Source: Paragyromitra xinjiangensis (Eukaryota; Ascomycota; Pezizomycetes; Pezizales; Discinaceae). From it: a stretch of 64,000 nt of DNA. The notes beneath the pieces are model-generated. The model did no database searches and was not told where the DNA came from. It saw nothing but the letters and a program-made list of their open reading frames with translations. The position numbers were made by a program, and so were the translations under genes. Within the stretch, counting starts at the first letter, position 1. Each line of letters starts with the position of its first letter. This document shows, piece by piece, positions 45,881 to 56,759 of the stretch. The DNA is taken from assembly GCA_038503065.1 (NCBI GenBank), contig JBCAMK010000010.1, positions 62,001 to 126,000 of the forward strand, written 5' to 3'.

Positions 45881-46975
45881 CTACCATTTAGTATGCCCCC
45901 CATTTACCTTTAGAACCTCAGTAATCCTCTCTGGCATGCTATCTGCCAGCCTATCAAATAAGCCCTGATCTAACCTCTCCCATTCCTCTTGGACAGCTTG
46001 AATCAATTCACTTTCCTGTTTAGGCTTTCTTCTTGCCTTTAAGAACCTTCTTTTAAGCCTATTTCTTAGGGCCCGCCAGATATTCTCAATTGGGTTTAAA
46101 TCTGGTGAATTGCCCTCCCATACCAGCACTTCCACCCCATGCTCTACCAAAAAAGCCTTGACAATACCAGCCCTATGTGGTCCACTTTTATCCTGCATAA
46201 ACTTATATCCTTTCTTGCTACCGTCTATATTATCCCAGAAAGGTAAAAAGCAAGGGCGCAAAATCTCATTCAAATACTGCTGGCTATTCATACCACCTCT
46301 ATCTCTGGTAGAAGTTCGTTCTTCAGGACCTCTCCGGCGAATTGAAACAATAGGGGAACGGTGTCCATGGGTATAGCATGCCCAGAAGTGAACAGACTTT
46401 CTACCTGAGCGAAAGGTAGGCTGTAGATATTGTCGTTGGTAGGCAGTACCAGGCTTTCTATAAACTCGGTCTGGGCCCCCTCCCACATCTCCAACTTGTA
46501 TTGTAATCTCATCACACCACACAATCTTTCTCCAATTCTCTAAAGTCCAATTTTTCTTTGCTTTACACCAGCCCTTTCGTCGCTTCATCATTGCTTTACT
46601 CAACCAGAATTTCCGCCGAGAAACACAAGAGCGGTAATGCAGTTCCTTGAGTGCTTTTTTGACAGTATTTGGTGCAGCATTTAGTGTGGCCTCGGCAGTG
46701 ATATCGGCGAGTGTAGCACGAGGATTAGTCGCAAGATATCGATCTATCCTTCGCAAGTCTCTCTCTCCCAATTTGGGTGGCCTTCCCCGACCTGGCGCAT
46801 TTTTTAATGTCTTGCGTTGCTCAAATCGCTTGACAATCTTTTGAGCAGTCTGCCTTAGGATACCAGTTTCAGCCTCAATCTCGGCAAAAGTTTTGCCTTT
46901 ACTGCGTAGAATAATCACATTGGCTCTCTGCTCTTCTGTGGTCTCACGATGGGTAGGGGTTTGGCTTTCAGGCAT
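45881..46975 (-). CDS. Tc1/mariner-superfamily transposase, apparently intact
   Basis: The frame is uninterrupted to the stop at 45881. The first ATG is at 46975 (MPESQTPTHRETTEEQRANV), and the frame is open for 22 more codons upstream without an ATG. Residues 10-130 carry a paired helix-turn-helix DNA-binding region (IILRSKGKTFAEIEAETGI; GRGRPPKLGERDLRRIDRYL; LADITAEATLNAAPNTVKKA). The DDE catalytic core shows IVWCDEITIQVG (first Asp), KFMQDKSGPHRAGIV (second Asp) and WEGNSPDLNPIENIWRALRN (third acid, Glu in PIEN). All three acids are present, so the enzyme may be active by cut-and-paste at TA sites. Nearby TA-flanked elements A to D could be its non-autonomous clients, but their ends have not been matched to it. 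Confidence 0.85.
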   Translation of the reverse strand: MPESQTPTHRETTEEQRANVIILRSKGKTFAEIEAETGILRQTAQKIVKRFEQRKTLKNAPGRGRPPKLGERDLRRIDRYLATNPRATLADITAEATLNAAPNTVKKALKELHYRSCVSRRKFWLSKAMMKRRKGWCKAKKNWTLENWRKIVWCDEITIQVGDVGGGPDRVYRKPGTAYQRQYLQPTFRSGRKSVHFWACYTHGHRSPIVSIRRRGPEERTSTRDRGGMNSQQYLNEILRPCFLPFWDNIDGSKKGYKFMQDKSGPHRAGIVKAFLVEHGVEVLVWEGNSPDLNPIENIWRALRNRLKRRFLKARRKPKQESELIQAVQEEWERLDQGLFDRLADSMPERITEVLKVNGGHTKW

Positions 46976-47041
46976 GGAGGGCTGCGGGGTTGAATGCGGG
47001 GGTTGCTGAGGTGCTGGTGTTGAGTTGCGACTGTTTGTCAC

Positions 47042-47571
47042 GAATACGAATTTCCTACTTTTGTTTCATTATTATTGTTTGATTATTGATTATGGATAGG
47101 CACTACGCAATATTGCGCAGTGGGAGTATGATCGGAGGGATACGTCATGAGTTACGAGGAGGATTACATCATGTATTGCGTCATGAAGATCATGACGAAG
47201 GGACGCGCAATGTATTACGCAGTTGGATTTCTTATGACATCATGTACTGAGTCATGACTACGCAATAGCTTGCGTAGCCATTACTTCATAGCTATAAGGA
47301 CACGTCATGTATTAATAGTTAGCATTGTTATAAGGGGGCCCGGGGAAGGATATATAAGGGGGCCATATGTTAGTTAGTTGAGGTTCTTCACGGAACCACT
47401 TGAATATCACTCTATTACTACCTTCGAGTCCTGAACCACTCTTGTCTTGTCTAGTCTTGAAACAACGATCTTGTCTTGTCAAGTTATTCGAAGATACGAA
47501 AGATAATATCTTCGATCGGAACAAAGGGTGTTTACTAGTTAAAACCAAGATCGATAGAGCGTTTCGTTACA
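47042..47571. mobile_element. Probable LTR remnant (LTR X), 5' end not found
   Basis: TATATAAGGGGGCC near 47349, a CTTGTCTTGT-rich transcribed-like region, and the terminal CGTTACA at 47571 resemble the promoter and 3' end of a fungal Ty3/gypsy LTR. Immediately after base 47571 a reverse transcriptase frame starts in mid-domain. The left part holds several related words (TACGCAATATTGCGCAGT, TACGCAATAGCTTGCGTA, ACGTCATG), apparently internal small inverted repeats. Confidence 0.45.
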
Positions 47572-47572
47572 C

Positions 47573-49983
47573 TTAGATGATATACTTATATACTCCGAGA
47601 ACATGGAAGGACACCAGTTCCTCGTCAAGAAGGTGTTAGGAAGGTTGAGAGAAGCCAACCTCCATGCCCACATTGACAAGTCCTTCTTTCATTTGAAAGA
47701 AGTGGAATATTTGGGGTACAACATCTCCGAGCATGGCATCTCTATGTCCAAAGAGAAAGTCAATGCTGTCAGGGAGTGGCCGGTACCTAGAACTGTGAAG
47801 GATGTGCAGGCCTTCTTAGGCTTCGCCAACTTCTACAGGAGATTCATAGCAGGTTTCAGTCGGGTTTGCAAGCCCTTGACGGATCTGCTGATGAAAGACA
47901 AGAAGTGGTTCTGGACTGCCGCTTGTGACAGAGCTTTCGAGGAACTCAAGCAGCTGTTCACAAGTGAGCCAGTCCTAGTTCATTTTCACCCCAGTAGGCG
48001 CACAGTTGTAGAAACTGATGCAAGTGACTTTGCGAAAGGTGCAGTGTTATCACAGTATGGCGAGGATGGAAAGCTACACCCTGTGGCCTTCTACTCCAAG
48101 AAGTTTTCCCCCGCCGAGATAAACTATGACATCCATGACAAGGAAATGGGCGCCATAGTGGCTGCTTTCCGAGAATGGGAGCACCTTTTGAAGTCAGTAG
48201 AGGGAGAAGTCACTGTGTTCACGGACCATAAGAACCTCGAGTACTTCAACAGTACTGCAGTGTCTTAACCCGCCGGCAGGCCAGATGGTCTGAAGACCTG
48301 GCGGGTTATAACTTTAAGGTGGTCTACAGATCCGGTGACAAGAATGGGAAGCCAGATGTCCTATCCAGACGGTGGGATCACCGCCTAGGAGAGGGAGGTG
48401 AACCTGCAGTTGCAGAACCGCAGTTGTTTTTCCGTCCTGGGCAATTGGTGTTGAACCCTGCTAGGCTAGCGGCCATCAGAGTTCACCAACTCCAGTCTAC
48501 ATTCTTGCAGAGGCTTGAAGCTGCGGCAGCCCAAGATATCCAGTGGCAAGGCATCCGCCAGGCACTACAGGAGAAGAAAGAAGGATTAGACCCGTCACTG
48601 TCCCTCAAGGATGGTTTAGTGTTCTATAAGAACCGATGGTATGTCCCGGAAGGCAGAGACCTCCGCCAGGAAATCTTCACTGAGTGTCATGATAGCAAAA
48701 TGGCCGGTCACTTCGGGCAGTTCAAGACAGTTGAGAAAATCAAGTCCAACTTCTACTGGCCCAACATGGATAAGGACATTGAAGAGTATGTCCGGAGCTG
48801 TGATAGCTGCCAGAGGAACAAAACCGCCCGCCACAAGAAGTACGGCGAGTTATTACCTCTGGAGGTGCCCTACCGCCCATGGACCTCAATCTCTATGGAC
48901 TTCATAGTGGGATTACCTGAATCCGATGGGAATACAAAAATCTGGGTCATAGTTGACCGGTTTTCCAAGATGGCTCACTTCATTCCGCTACCTAGCGAGA
49001 ATAAGACTGAGGACATGGCAAAACTCTTCCTGAAAGAAATCTGGAAGCTTCATGGTCTCCCTGATGACATAGTCTCGGATAGGGATAGCAAATTCATCTC
49101 CCACTTTTGGCAGTCACTGATGGATCTCCTCAATGTGAAGTTGAACTTGTCTACCGCATTTCATCCACAAACCGATGGTCAAACCGAGAGGGTTAACCAG
49201 GTTCTGGAGCAGTATATGCGGAGCTATTGTTCTTTCCAACAGGATGATTGGTCAGATCTCCTCCCCCTCGCTGAGTATGCCTATAACTCTGCTATCTCCG
49301 AGTCCACCAAGGTATCACCCTTTTGTGCAAACTATGGGTTTGAACCTCGGACCAATTGGCCAAATGCAAAGCCAAGAGCAGATTGGGATAACCCGGCGAG
49401 TCAAGTTAAGGTATCTCAATGGGAAGCCATTTGGCATGCCATGCAGGAGAACCTGGGGAAGGCTAGGGTCCGGATGGCCCGCTGGTATGATAAGCATCAC
49501 CAGAAGGGACCGGAACTCAAGCCAGGTGATGAGGTTATGCTTGATCGGCGCAATGTACAGACAAAGCGGCCAATGAACAAGCTGGATCAGAAGAAGTTTG
49601 GGCCCTTTAAGGTCAAGAAGGCAGTGGGGAAGCGAGCCTTTGAGCTTGTCTTGCCTCCGGGTATGAAGATACACCCGGTATTCCACATCAGCCTCTTGGA
49701 ACCTTATAGAGCGCCAGCAGACTCTCTGAGAAGAGAACCCCCACCGGAGATGGAGATGGTAGATGAGGAAGAGAACTGGGTGATGAGGGAGATAGCGGAC
49801 TCCAGGGTGAACCGCAAAAAGAAGAGAGTGGAATATCTCATACTTTGGGAAGGTTATGATCAGGAAGAGGCTACATGGGAACCATGGGAACATCTTAGGA
49901 ATAGTGCCGAAGAGGCCCTTTCAGATTTCCACAAGAGGTACCCTAAGAAGCCCCGAGACAGGAGGATTGCGGGGCCAGAGTAG
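47573..49983 (+). pseudogene. Ty3/gypsy chromovirus pol, 5'-truncated and frameshifted (element A-gypsy)
   Basis: Reading starts inside reverse transcriptase at LDDILIYSENMEGHQFLVKK. It goes through the thumb (EVEYLGYNISEHGI) and RNase H (VVETDASDFAKGAVLSQYG; TDHKNLEYF), and breaks at about 48262-48268, where one base is missing before TRRQARWSEDLAGYNFKVVY. The second frame (to 49983) carries the integrase zinc finger (HDSKMAGHFG, CDSCQRNK) and the catalytic core (SMDFIVGLPESDG; VSDRDSKF; FHPQTDGQTERVNQ). It ends in a chromodomain near the C-terminus (VEYLILWEGYDQEEATWEPW). Gag, protease and the front of reverse transcriptase are gone. It cannot move by itself. Confidence 0.85.
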
Positions 49984-50158
49984 CCCATTTCCTTATAGTT
50001 CTTGTTTTCCTTCTTCAAAATTCATTTCCACTATGTACACGAGAATTTCCTATTTTGCAGTACTAGAGTAGTAGACCTAGAAGTTTAGAAGAATAGACTA
50101 GACTATAGAACTCAAGTAGTAAAAGATCCCGAAGACAGGATCTAGGAGAGGGAGGTAC

Positions 50159-50891
50159 TGTAACGGACCCACAAGGCTGTTACATGCGAAAGGTAGAATA
50201 GACCCGGGCAGACGGAGAGGTACAAGGACCAGCATGAGTGGAGTAGCTACCACATGCTAGGGAACACCAGTACCCCGCTGACCTGGTGGTTAGGAACATC
50301 CGGAGGTGCTAAGGCTGACGGGCCTGTAGCAGATCTCCGATGACATCAAGCACATAGAAATGCGGTTGAGTTCCTAATCCACCTGTGCATGCCCCACCAG
50401 CTATGGCTGATAGGCGGCGCAACTGGGAGAACTATTCTAGCGGACACCTGACGCAACTATGGACTGATCAGCGCCATGCAAGTAGTCCTGCAGACTAGGC
50501 TGATGATCATGTAGTCCTGACTGGTAGAGCAAACAAGATAAGGAGTGGTTGCACATGAGGTGCAGAACTCCAGCGGAATGTGAGAGAACACTTCCGAAGG
50601 GAACCGCCCATGATCACTGACAGGATTCAGGGTTAACCGGATCCCCCAGCTGAGTAGAACTGAGTAGAGGCAGCGAGCATGCAGTACTACAAGTACTGGC
50701 GAGCCCCGCCACCAGTTGCTCTTCTCCATCTTCAACCAGAGACCTAGTGACGAGAATTACCGAGTTCCGCCCTTAAGATTATTGAGTATACTGCACGAAA
50801 ATACTTTAAGATCTCAGCCTGACTTTAGTATAAGCAACGGCCGTTTTCCTACCTAGCCTTAGTAGTTGTCTAGAGGACCACCCCCGTTACA
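50159..50891 (+). mobile_element. 3' LTR of the chromovirus (733 bp)
   Basis: A polypurine tract (GGAGAGGGAGGTAC) ends at 50158. TGTAACGG begins at 50159 and CCGTTACA ends at 50891. These are exact inverted termini in the TG..CA form. The next base belongs to the integrase of a different element. Confidence 0.65.
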
Positions 50892-51987
50892 TTCAATGGA
50901 CTTCGTTACAGGATTACCAGAAAGCAACGGGTTCGAGGCCGTATTAGTAGTGGTAGATCGATTATCAAAAATGCGACACCTGATTCCATGCCATACAACC
51001 ACAGGATCCGAAGACCTCGTCCAATTATATCTCGATCATGTTTGGAAACTCCATGGCTTACCAAAATCCATTGTGTCAGATCGTGGGACCCAGTTCGTTT
51101 CGAAGTTTTGGAAATCCCTCTGCGCCCGTCTGAAAATCGACGTTAGGTTATCTACAGCATTTCACCCTCAGACTGATGGACAAACAGAAAATACCAATGC
51201 AGTCATGGAACAGTACCTTCGAGCGTTTGTATCATACCAACAAGACGACTGGGCCCAGTGGTTATCGTCAGCAGAATTCGCAGCTAATAATGTCACCTCC
51301 GAGTCTACACGTTTGTCACCTTTCTTTGCGAATTACGGATTCGACCCGGACTTTGATGCAGAACTCCCGGAGAATTATGAACCAAGCAATACGCACGCTG
51401 AGAATATAGCAGATAAAATGAAGGAACTTCATGAAATCCTGGCCCTAGAAATGCAGTATGCCCAAGCAAGATACGAAGAATATGCTAATCGAACCCGAGT
51501 CCCCGCACCAAAGTATAATGTTGGTGATGAGGTTTGGTTATCTACTAGAAATCTCCGAACCAAGCGACCTTCACACAAATTGGATCATAAACGTATTGGC
51601 AAGTTTAAGGTCAAACGTGTGATTAGCCCTTACGCCTACGAACTCGAACTTCCCGACACTATGAACGTGCATCCTGTATTCCACGTATCTTTAATGGACC
51701 CCGCACCAAATGACCCTGTTCCAGGCCAAGAAATACACCCCCCACCTCCGGTTGAAATTGAAGGTGAACAGGAGTGGGAAGTCGAAGAGGTTTTGGATTC
51801 CAGAAAGCGAGGGAAAGGAATTCAATACCTAGTAAAGTGGACCGGTTACCCCCAAGCTGAATGGAGACCATCTTCAATCTTCGATCTTGATGAATCGCAA
51901 CCTGTTAACGATTTCCATCACCGTTACCCTGATAAACCTCGCCCATCCGGGTACTTAACTAAGTCCTCGGAGGACCTCGGACCTTGA
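50892..51987 (+). pseudogene. Second Ty3/gypsy element: integrase plus chromodomain fragment (element B-gypsy)
   Basis: From SMDFVTGLPESNGF onward the frame is intact to the stop at 51987. It contains the integrase core (VSDRGTQFVSKFWKSL, FHPQTDGQTENTNAVM), the GPF/GPY-like region (RIGKFKVKRVISPYAYEL, VHPVFHVSLM) and a C-terminal chromodomain (IQYLVKWTGYPQAEWRP). It differs from the upstream copy throughout, so it is another family. The N-terminal zinc finger and everything before it are missing, because the sequence starts directly at the end of the preceding LTR. In-frame residues before 50892 come from that LTR. Confidence 0.85.
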
Positions 51988-52008
51988 GGAGGGGCTACTG
52001 TCACGGCT

Positions 52009-52711
52009 CGCATCAGCAAAAAAAAAATTGCGCCCAATAGGTACATATTCCGCCCGACCGCCTGCTGCGCCCGGGCGACACTAGCTGCCTGCTGCACTTT
52101 CCCCAGGCGCCGCTTGCCGCCAGCAGCGCTTCCGGGCGACCTCCTACCATCCGGCAGCGCTGGGCGGCAGCTTGAGTACTTAGCATTTTTCGATCGAATT
52201 TTTCTAAGTCCCTGAGAACTCGGGACTTAGCAGAATTCACTTCACTCGCCTCCCAGGCACTTAGCGATTTTCAAAAAATTTGGAGGTTGCTTAGTCATCA
52301 CTTTGTAGTCGCCAAGTCGTCGCCAAGTCGTCGCCAAGTCGTCGCCAAAGCAACGCCTAGTAAGACAGCAATCTCCACCTCCCCCTATTCCTTCCCGTCT
52401 CTCCTCCCCCTATTCACTCCCACCCATTCCCCACCTCGCTGTACCAAAGTACTTTGTTGACATCGTGACTTTTAGGCCCGAAGTACTAAGCTCTGCTTGC
52501 AAAGAACCTCCCAGGTAACGTCTTGATTCCGTTTATTTGACTCCCGCTGATATGCCTCCTAGACTCGCTTTGATCCGCTGCTTCAGCTTCCTCTGCCTCC
52601 GCTGGCTGCCTGCTTCGCTGCTTCCGCCTAAGCGAGCTCAGGAGGCGGCTCAATTGGCTGATCGATCCGCTGCCTGAGCTTCCGCAGCCTCCGCCATATG
52701 GTCGATCCGCT

Positions 52712-52746
<35 letters not shown>

Positions 52747-54277
52747 CGCCAATAGGTCGATTCGCTGCCTGAGCTTCCGCCGCCTCCTGGAGGTCGTCGA
52801 TCTGCTGCCTGAGCTTCCTCCGCCTCCGCCACATGGTCGATTCGCTGCCTGAGCTTCCGCTGCCTCAGTCAATTGATCGATTCGCTGCCTGAGCCTGAGC
52901 CTGAGCCTGAGCCTGCGCCTGCGCCTGCGCCAATAGGTCGATTCGCTGCCTGAGCTTCCGCCGCCTCCTGGAGGTCGTCAATCTGCTGCCTAAGCTTCCT
53001 CCGCCTCCGCCATATAGTCGATTCGCTTCCTGAGCTTCCGCTGCCTGCGCCACATGGTCGATTTGCTGCAGCCGCTTCCGCTGCCTGCGCCAATAGGTCA
53101 ATTCGCTGCCTGCGCTTCTGCTGCCTTAGTCAATTGATCGATTCGCTGCAGCAGCCTCCGCTGCCTCCGCCATATGGTTGATTTGCTGCCTGAGCCTGAG
53201 CCTGAGCCTGCGCCTCCGCCATATGGTCGATTCGCTTCCTGAGCTTCCGCTGCCTGCGCCAATAGGTCAATTCGCTGCCTGAGCTTCCGCTGCCTCAGTC
53301 AATTGATCGATTCGCTGCCTCCGCCAATTGGTCGATTCGCTGCCTGAGCTTCCGCCGCCTCCGCCATATGGTCTATTCGCTGCTGCAGCTTCCGCCGCTT
53401 CCTCCGCTTCCGCCATATGGTCAATTCGAAGCCTGAGCTTCCTGCGCCTGCGCCAATGGGTCGATTCGCTGCCTGAGCTTCCGCTGCCTGCGCCATATGG
53501 TCAATTCGCTGCCTGAGCCTGAGCCTGAGCCTGCGCCTGCGCCAATAGGCCGATTCGCTGCCTGAGCTTCCGCCGCCTCCGCCACATGGTCAATTCGCTG
53601 CCGCTGCTTCCGCCGCCTCCGCCATATGGTCGATTCGCTGCCTGAGCTTCCGCCGCCTCCGCCACATGGTCGATTCGCTGCCTGAGCTTCCGCCGCCTCC
53701 GCCACATGGTCGATCCGCCGCCTGAGCTTCCGCCATATGGTCAATTCGCTGCCTGAGCCTGCGCCTGAGCCTGAGCCTGCGCCTGAGCCTGCGCCTGCGC
53801 CAATAGGCCGATTCACTGCCTGAGCCTGCGCCAATAGGTCAATTCGCTGCCTGCCTCTGGCAGGTCGTCGACTCGCTGCTGCAGCTTCCACAGAAGCTAG
53901 TTTAGCTGCGCTCTCGATATTTGTACATAGATATATAGATAGATATATAGATAGATACATAGAATAAAGCAATTGTCAATGATATTGATTCCATACAAGT
54001 GATTCCCGAATATCCCAGGCCCTACTGTACAAATCCATTCTACAGGGCGAACTGCTGCCAAAATCCTGCGGCAGCGAGGGACCACACGCGTCCAGAAGCA
54101 GCCTACTACACCACTTGCTACAGGAGGAAACGACCTCCTCCAGGCGGTCAAGGGTCTAGAAACCATGCCTCCAGGGCGCGCCGAGATGCTGCAGCAACCT
54201 AACAGAAGGGTAACATTCCGCCCGACCGCCTAGACCTCCAGGCGGTCGGGGCGGCTTTATCAATTTTTGCTGATGCG
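52009..54277. mobile_element. GC-rich inverted-repeat element carrying a minisatellite
   Basis: CGCATCAGCAAAAA at 52009 is inverted at 54264-54277. Just inside, CCGCCCGACCGCCT near 52053 recurs at about 54219, where it also forms a local hairpin with AGGCGGTCGGGGCGG. Near 52309-52350 GTCGCCAA is tandemly repeated (12-bp period, four copies). No transposase frame is seen; the long open frames are by-products of the repeat. It is likely a non-autonomous element. Confidence 0.5.
52545..53890. repeat. 40-bp minisatellite with CTGAGC hexamer expansions
   Basis: The unit begins GATTCGCTGCCTGAGCTTCC and continues with GCCGCCTCCGCCACATGGTC, 40 bp in all. Around 33 variable copies fill 1.35 kb. Inside several copies the hexamer CTGAGC (or CTGCGC) is itself repeated three to eight times. 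Since 40 is not a multiple of 3, the Arg-, Ala- and Gly/Ser-rich open frames on the minus strand are the same unit read in turn in three frames and should not be called genes. Confidence 0.9.
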
Positions 54278-54776
54278 GGTAGTTTAGTTGGTAAGTTACT
54301 TGGTCGTTGACATCTTGTATCCATGGGTCACATGTTCGGTTCCTGTTGTGGTGGTTTTCGTTTGGGTTCTATGTTGTTCGGTTGTTAGGACTATGCGTTG
54401 CAGGCTTAGTGTTGGGATTTCCTTATTTGGTTATGGGTTCATGTTGGTCGGAAGGTTTCGGTTGCGTTGTGTTTCCTTATCTGGTAGTGTTTGTTCGGTT
54501 GTGAGTCATGTTGGCGAGAAGGAAGGGTTTAGGGTTGATGGATTCAGGAGGATAAATAGGCGAGCTGTTGGCGAGTGTTGGTGGTTTCTTTCCTTTCTTC
54601 TTCATCCTGTATCTTGTTCAATGCACCTCATATAAACCTCGATCCACGGCCAACCCACTTCTGTAACAATCCCTTGAACTTAGAGTATATTGTGTGACGG
54701 ATAGTCACCGTGCGCTAAGTACCTGGTTGAGTTACGTGATATTCATATTCCCTCGTTATACGACCCGCCCGTAACA

Positions 54777-55088
54777 CAAATACTCTGTCATCGTGAAGAG
54801 CTTAAAAGATGTTGCTTAAAGATCATCTAGAACAATCGAGTATAGAGCAAAACATCCACTTAAGCACCATGATCAATAACAAGGCTGAGGAATCCTCACA
54901 TATTGACACGTATGGGCTGTGTAACGCAATTTCTGATATTCGACCCATATCTGCGCGTAAAATATTAGTGGACACAACCTTTGCTATCAAGTTACACAAT
55001 GCTATACTGCACGTGCATAGGCATCTGCGCGTGAGTGCTTTCTGGTGGCGGTATGGCCTGCCGGCGAGGTCATATATCAACTACTACA
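54777..55088. other. Unassigned spacer
   Basis: A frame from 54809 runs into the foldback element that follows and so is not a credible gene. Nothing else was recognised. Confidence 0.4.
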
Positions 55089-55557
55089 TAAAATGGCGGT
55101 CGTTTAGTGACGGGGCACACGCGAAAACACACCAAAATCGCACTTTTACACACCATTTGTTCAACCACTCAACACTTGAGATAATTTTCCATTTTCAAGG
55201 ATCAGATAGATTTGCCTCTAGCCTTTTCAAATATATAATTCTTGCTCTAATTGATTGCATTTTACAAGTGCACTGTTCTTGTAACCAGGCTGAGGTTGGT
55301 TGCATCACCAAATCCTCACCAAAATTCAGTAAAAATCGGCTTTTTTGAGGGTTCTCCAGCTTTCATTGATGACCCTTCATGAAAAAATGGAATTTTGGGA
55401 ATGGGAAAGCTATTAGGATAAATTCTAGAAGTACTTTGACCTTCCTACAGACTTATGAGATTATTAGAATTTTTCTTCATAATTAAGTAGTTGACTGAAA
55501 AGGTGCTGTTTTGGTGTGTTTTCGCTTGTGTCCCGTCACCAAATGACCGCCATTTTA
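55089..55557. mobile_element. Foldback element with 59-60-bp terminal inverted repeats
   Basis: The left arm 55089-55147 (starts TAAAATGGCGGTCGTTTAGT) and right arm 55498-55557 are inverted copies with about 7 differences. The interior of about 350 bp is AT-rich and non-coding. A MITE or solo foldback transposon is likely. Confidence 0.7.
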
Positions 55558-55750
55558 TATGCATGTGTCGTGTACGTTGGTGATTTTCTCGGGACTTGCC
55601 ACCTGAATTTGCAAAACTTCAAGATATATACTTGTGTTCTGCCATAAATACTTCAAAATTCCCTTTGGTGGCAACAGCTATTGGTTCGCCTGGTAGAGGC
55701 GCTTGACAACTTGGTTGGTTAAATCATAATTCTGCTTTTATGTAGTTGCT

Positions 55751-55828
55751 ACGAGAATAAATTCCCACGCTGGGATTACCACAACGCCACACTAATGCGG
55801 CTCAAATTTCGCGGGAATTTATTCTCGT
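55751..55828. repeat. Small foldback element
   Basis: ACGAGAATAAATTCCC (55751-55766) is perfectly inverted at 55813-55828, with a 46-bp loop. Confidence 0.65.
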
Positions 55829-56759
55829 GGCGGGTGCCCATGGGCCATGGTAATGCGTAGCCAGCTAACACCAGTACAAATAAATGTGGCTAGCGGAAAC
55901 CTGGATTTCGGTAAATTTCGCTTACTAGAGCGTGATTGCATCACCAGTTAATGAGGTGTACATATATACCTGTTGTATACGGTCATATGAGTTGTAAGTT
56001 ATGTGAGTATGTATGTATTTTTTTTTAACAATGAGTTTTTTTTAATCATGAGTTTTTTTCAACAAAACTTCCTAAAATAAAGAATAGACCCTTTATGGGT
56101 ATTCATCCTACGGTATGTATACGTATGTATGTATAGCGTGTCAGGTACTGTAGGGGTATCCAAATCCGTGTAGTTCTGTTCATGATTGCATTAGCTTTAA
56201 TGCGTATACTCTAGGGGATAGGAATAAACGACTGAGTCGTTTAGCTAAATGACTACTCCACACTAAATGACCCTCCACTACATGTAAGTGACTTTGTTGT
56301 TTCAGCACACAAAACTTCTCATTTGAAGGAGCTAAGGGGATGGCAGGGAGGTGTATCTAAGATAAAAAAGTTTATTCTCTGGATTTTTTCTTTCTTTTTC
56401 ATCACTTGAAATCTCTAAGTCTCTGACCTTAACCCTCCGGACCGTAAAAAGTCCCAAATGGTAAGCCTTATGAGATAGAGAAGCGCATAAAATATTTATA
56501 AATGACCCAGTCATTTATCTAATGCCTATAGAGGAGTGCAGTGATGATTTATGGACCCATACACCTGAGCTACAAACCCATGGATGCAATGATGTTGTTT
56601 ATGCTAGTAATCCTTGCTTAAAAAATCTAGTAAGGCTCACTTTAAAACTAATTGTAAGTGATTGAAACTCGGTAAGGCTATCCAACCTCAGGAAATTGAA
56701 GCTCGCTCGATTTTCCTAGCTAGATTCTAGACCTGAAGAACAGATTCCCTTGCCTTTCC
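55829..56759. other. Gene-poor DNA
   Basis: Three ATGAG-T-tract words lie at 56030-56065. Between 56218 and 56520 there is a weak inverted pair (GACTGAGTCGTTTAGC / ATAAATGACCCAGTCATTTA). No gene recognised. Confidence 0.4.

Larger units (their letters stand above)
51999..54776 (+). mobile_element. Probable 3' LTR of the second gypsy element, interrupted by a 2.3-kb insert
   Basis: A polypurine tract (GAGGAGGGGCTAC) ends at 51998. TGTCACGG begins the putative LTR and CCCGTAACA ends at 54776, nearly its inverse. A TATA-like CATATAAACC lies near 54630. The interval 52009-54277 is a separate GC-rich insertion. The LTR call is an inference because no second copy is present. Confidence 0.4.

Noticed and set aside
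52309..52350. CRISPR-like direct repeats
   Set aside because: Short 12-bp tandem copies without spacers, in a eukaryotic genome.
52486..53972. Several open frames of 60-180 codons on the minus strand with Arg-, Ala- and Gly/Ser-rich repeats
   Set aside because: They are one 40-bp minisatellite unit read in its three frames. Frame change from unit to unit and absence of non-repeat sequence argue against protein.
54809..55348. A 179-codon plus-strand frame
   Set aside because: It crosses the left arm of a foldback element and has no motif or intron.
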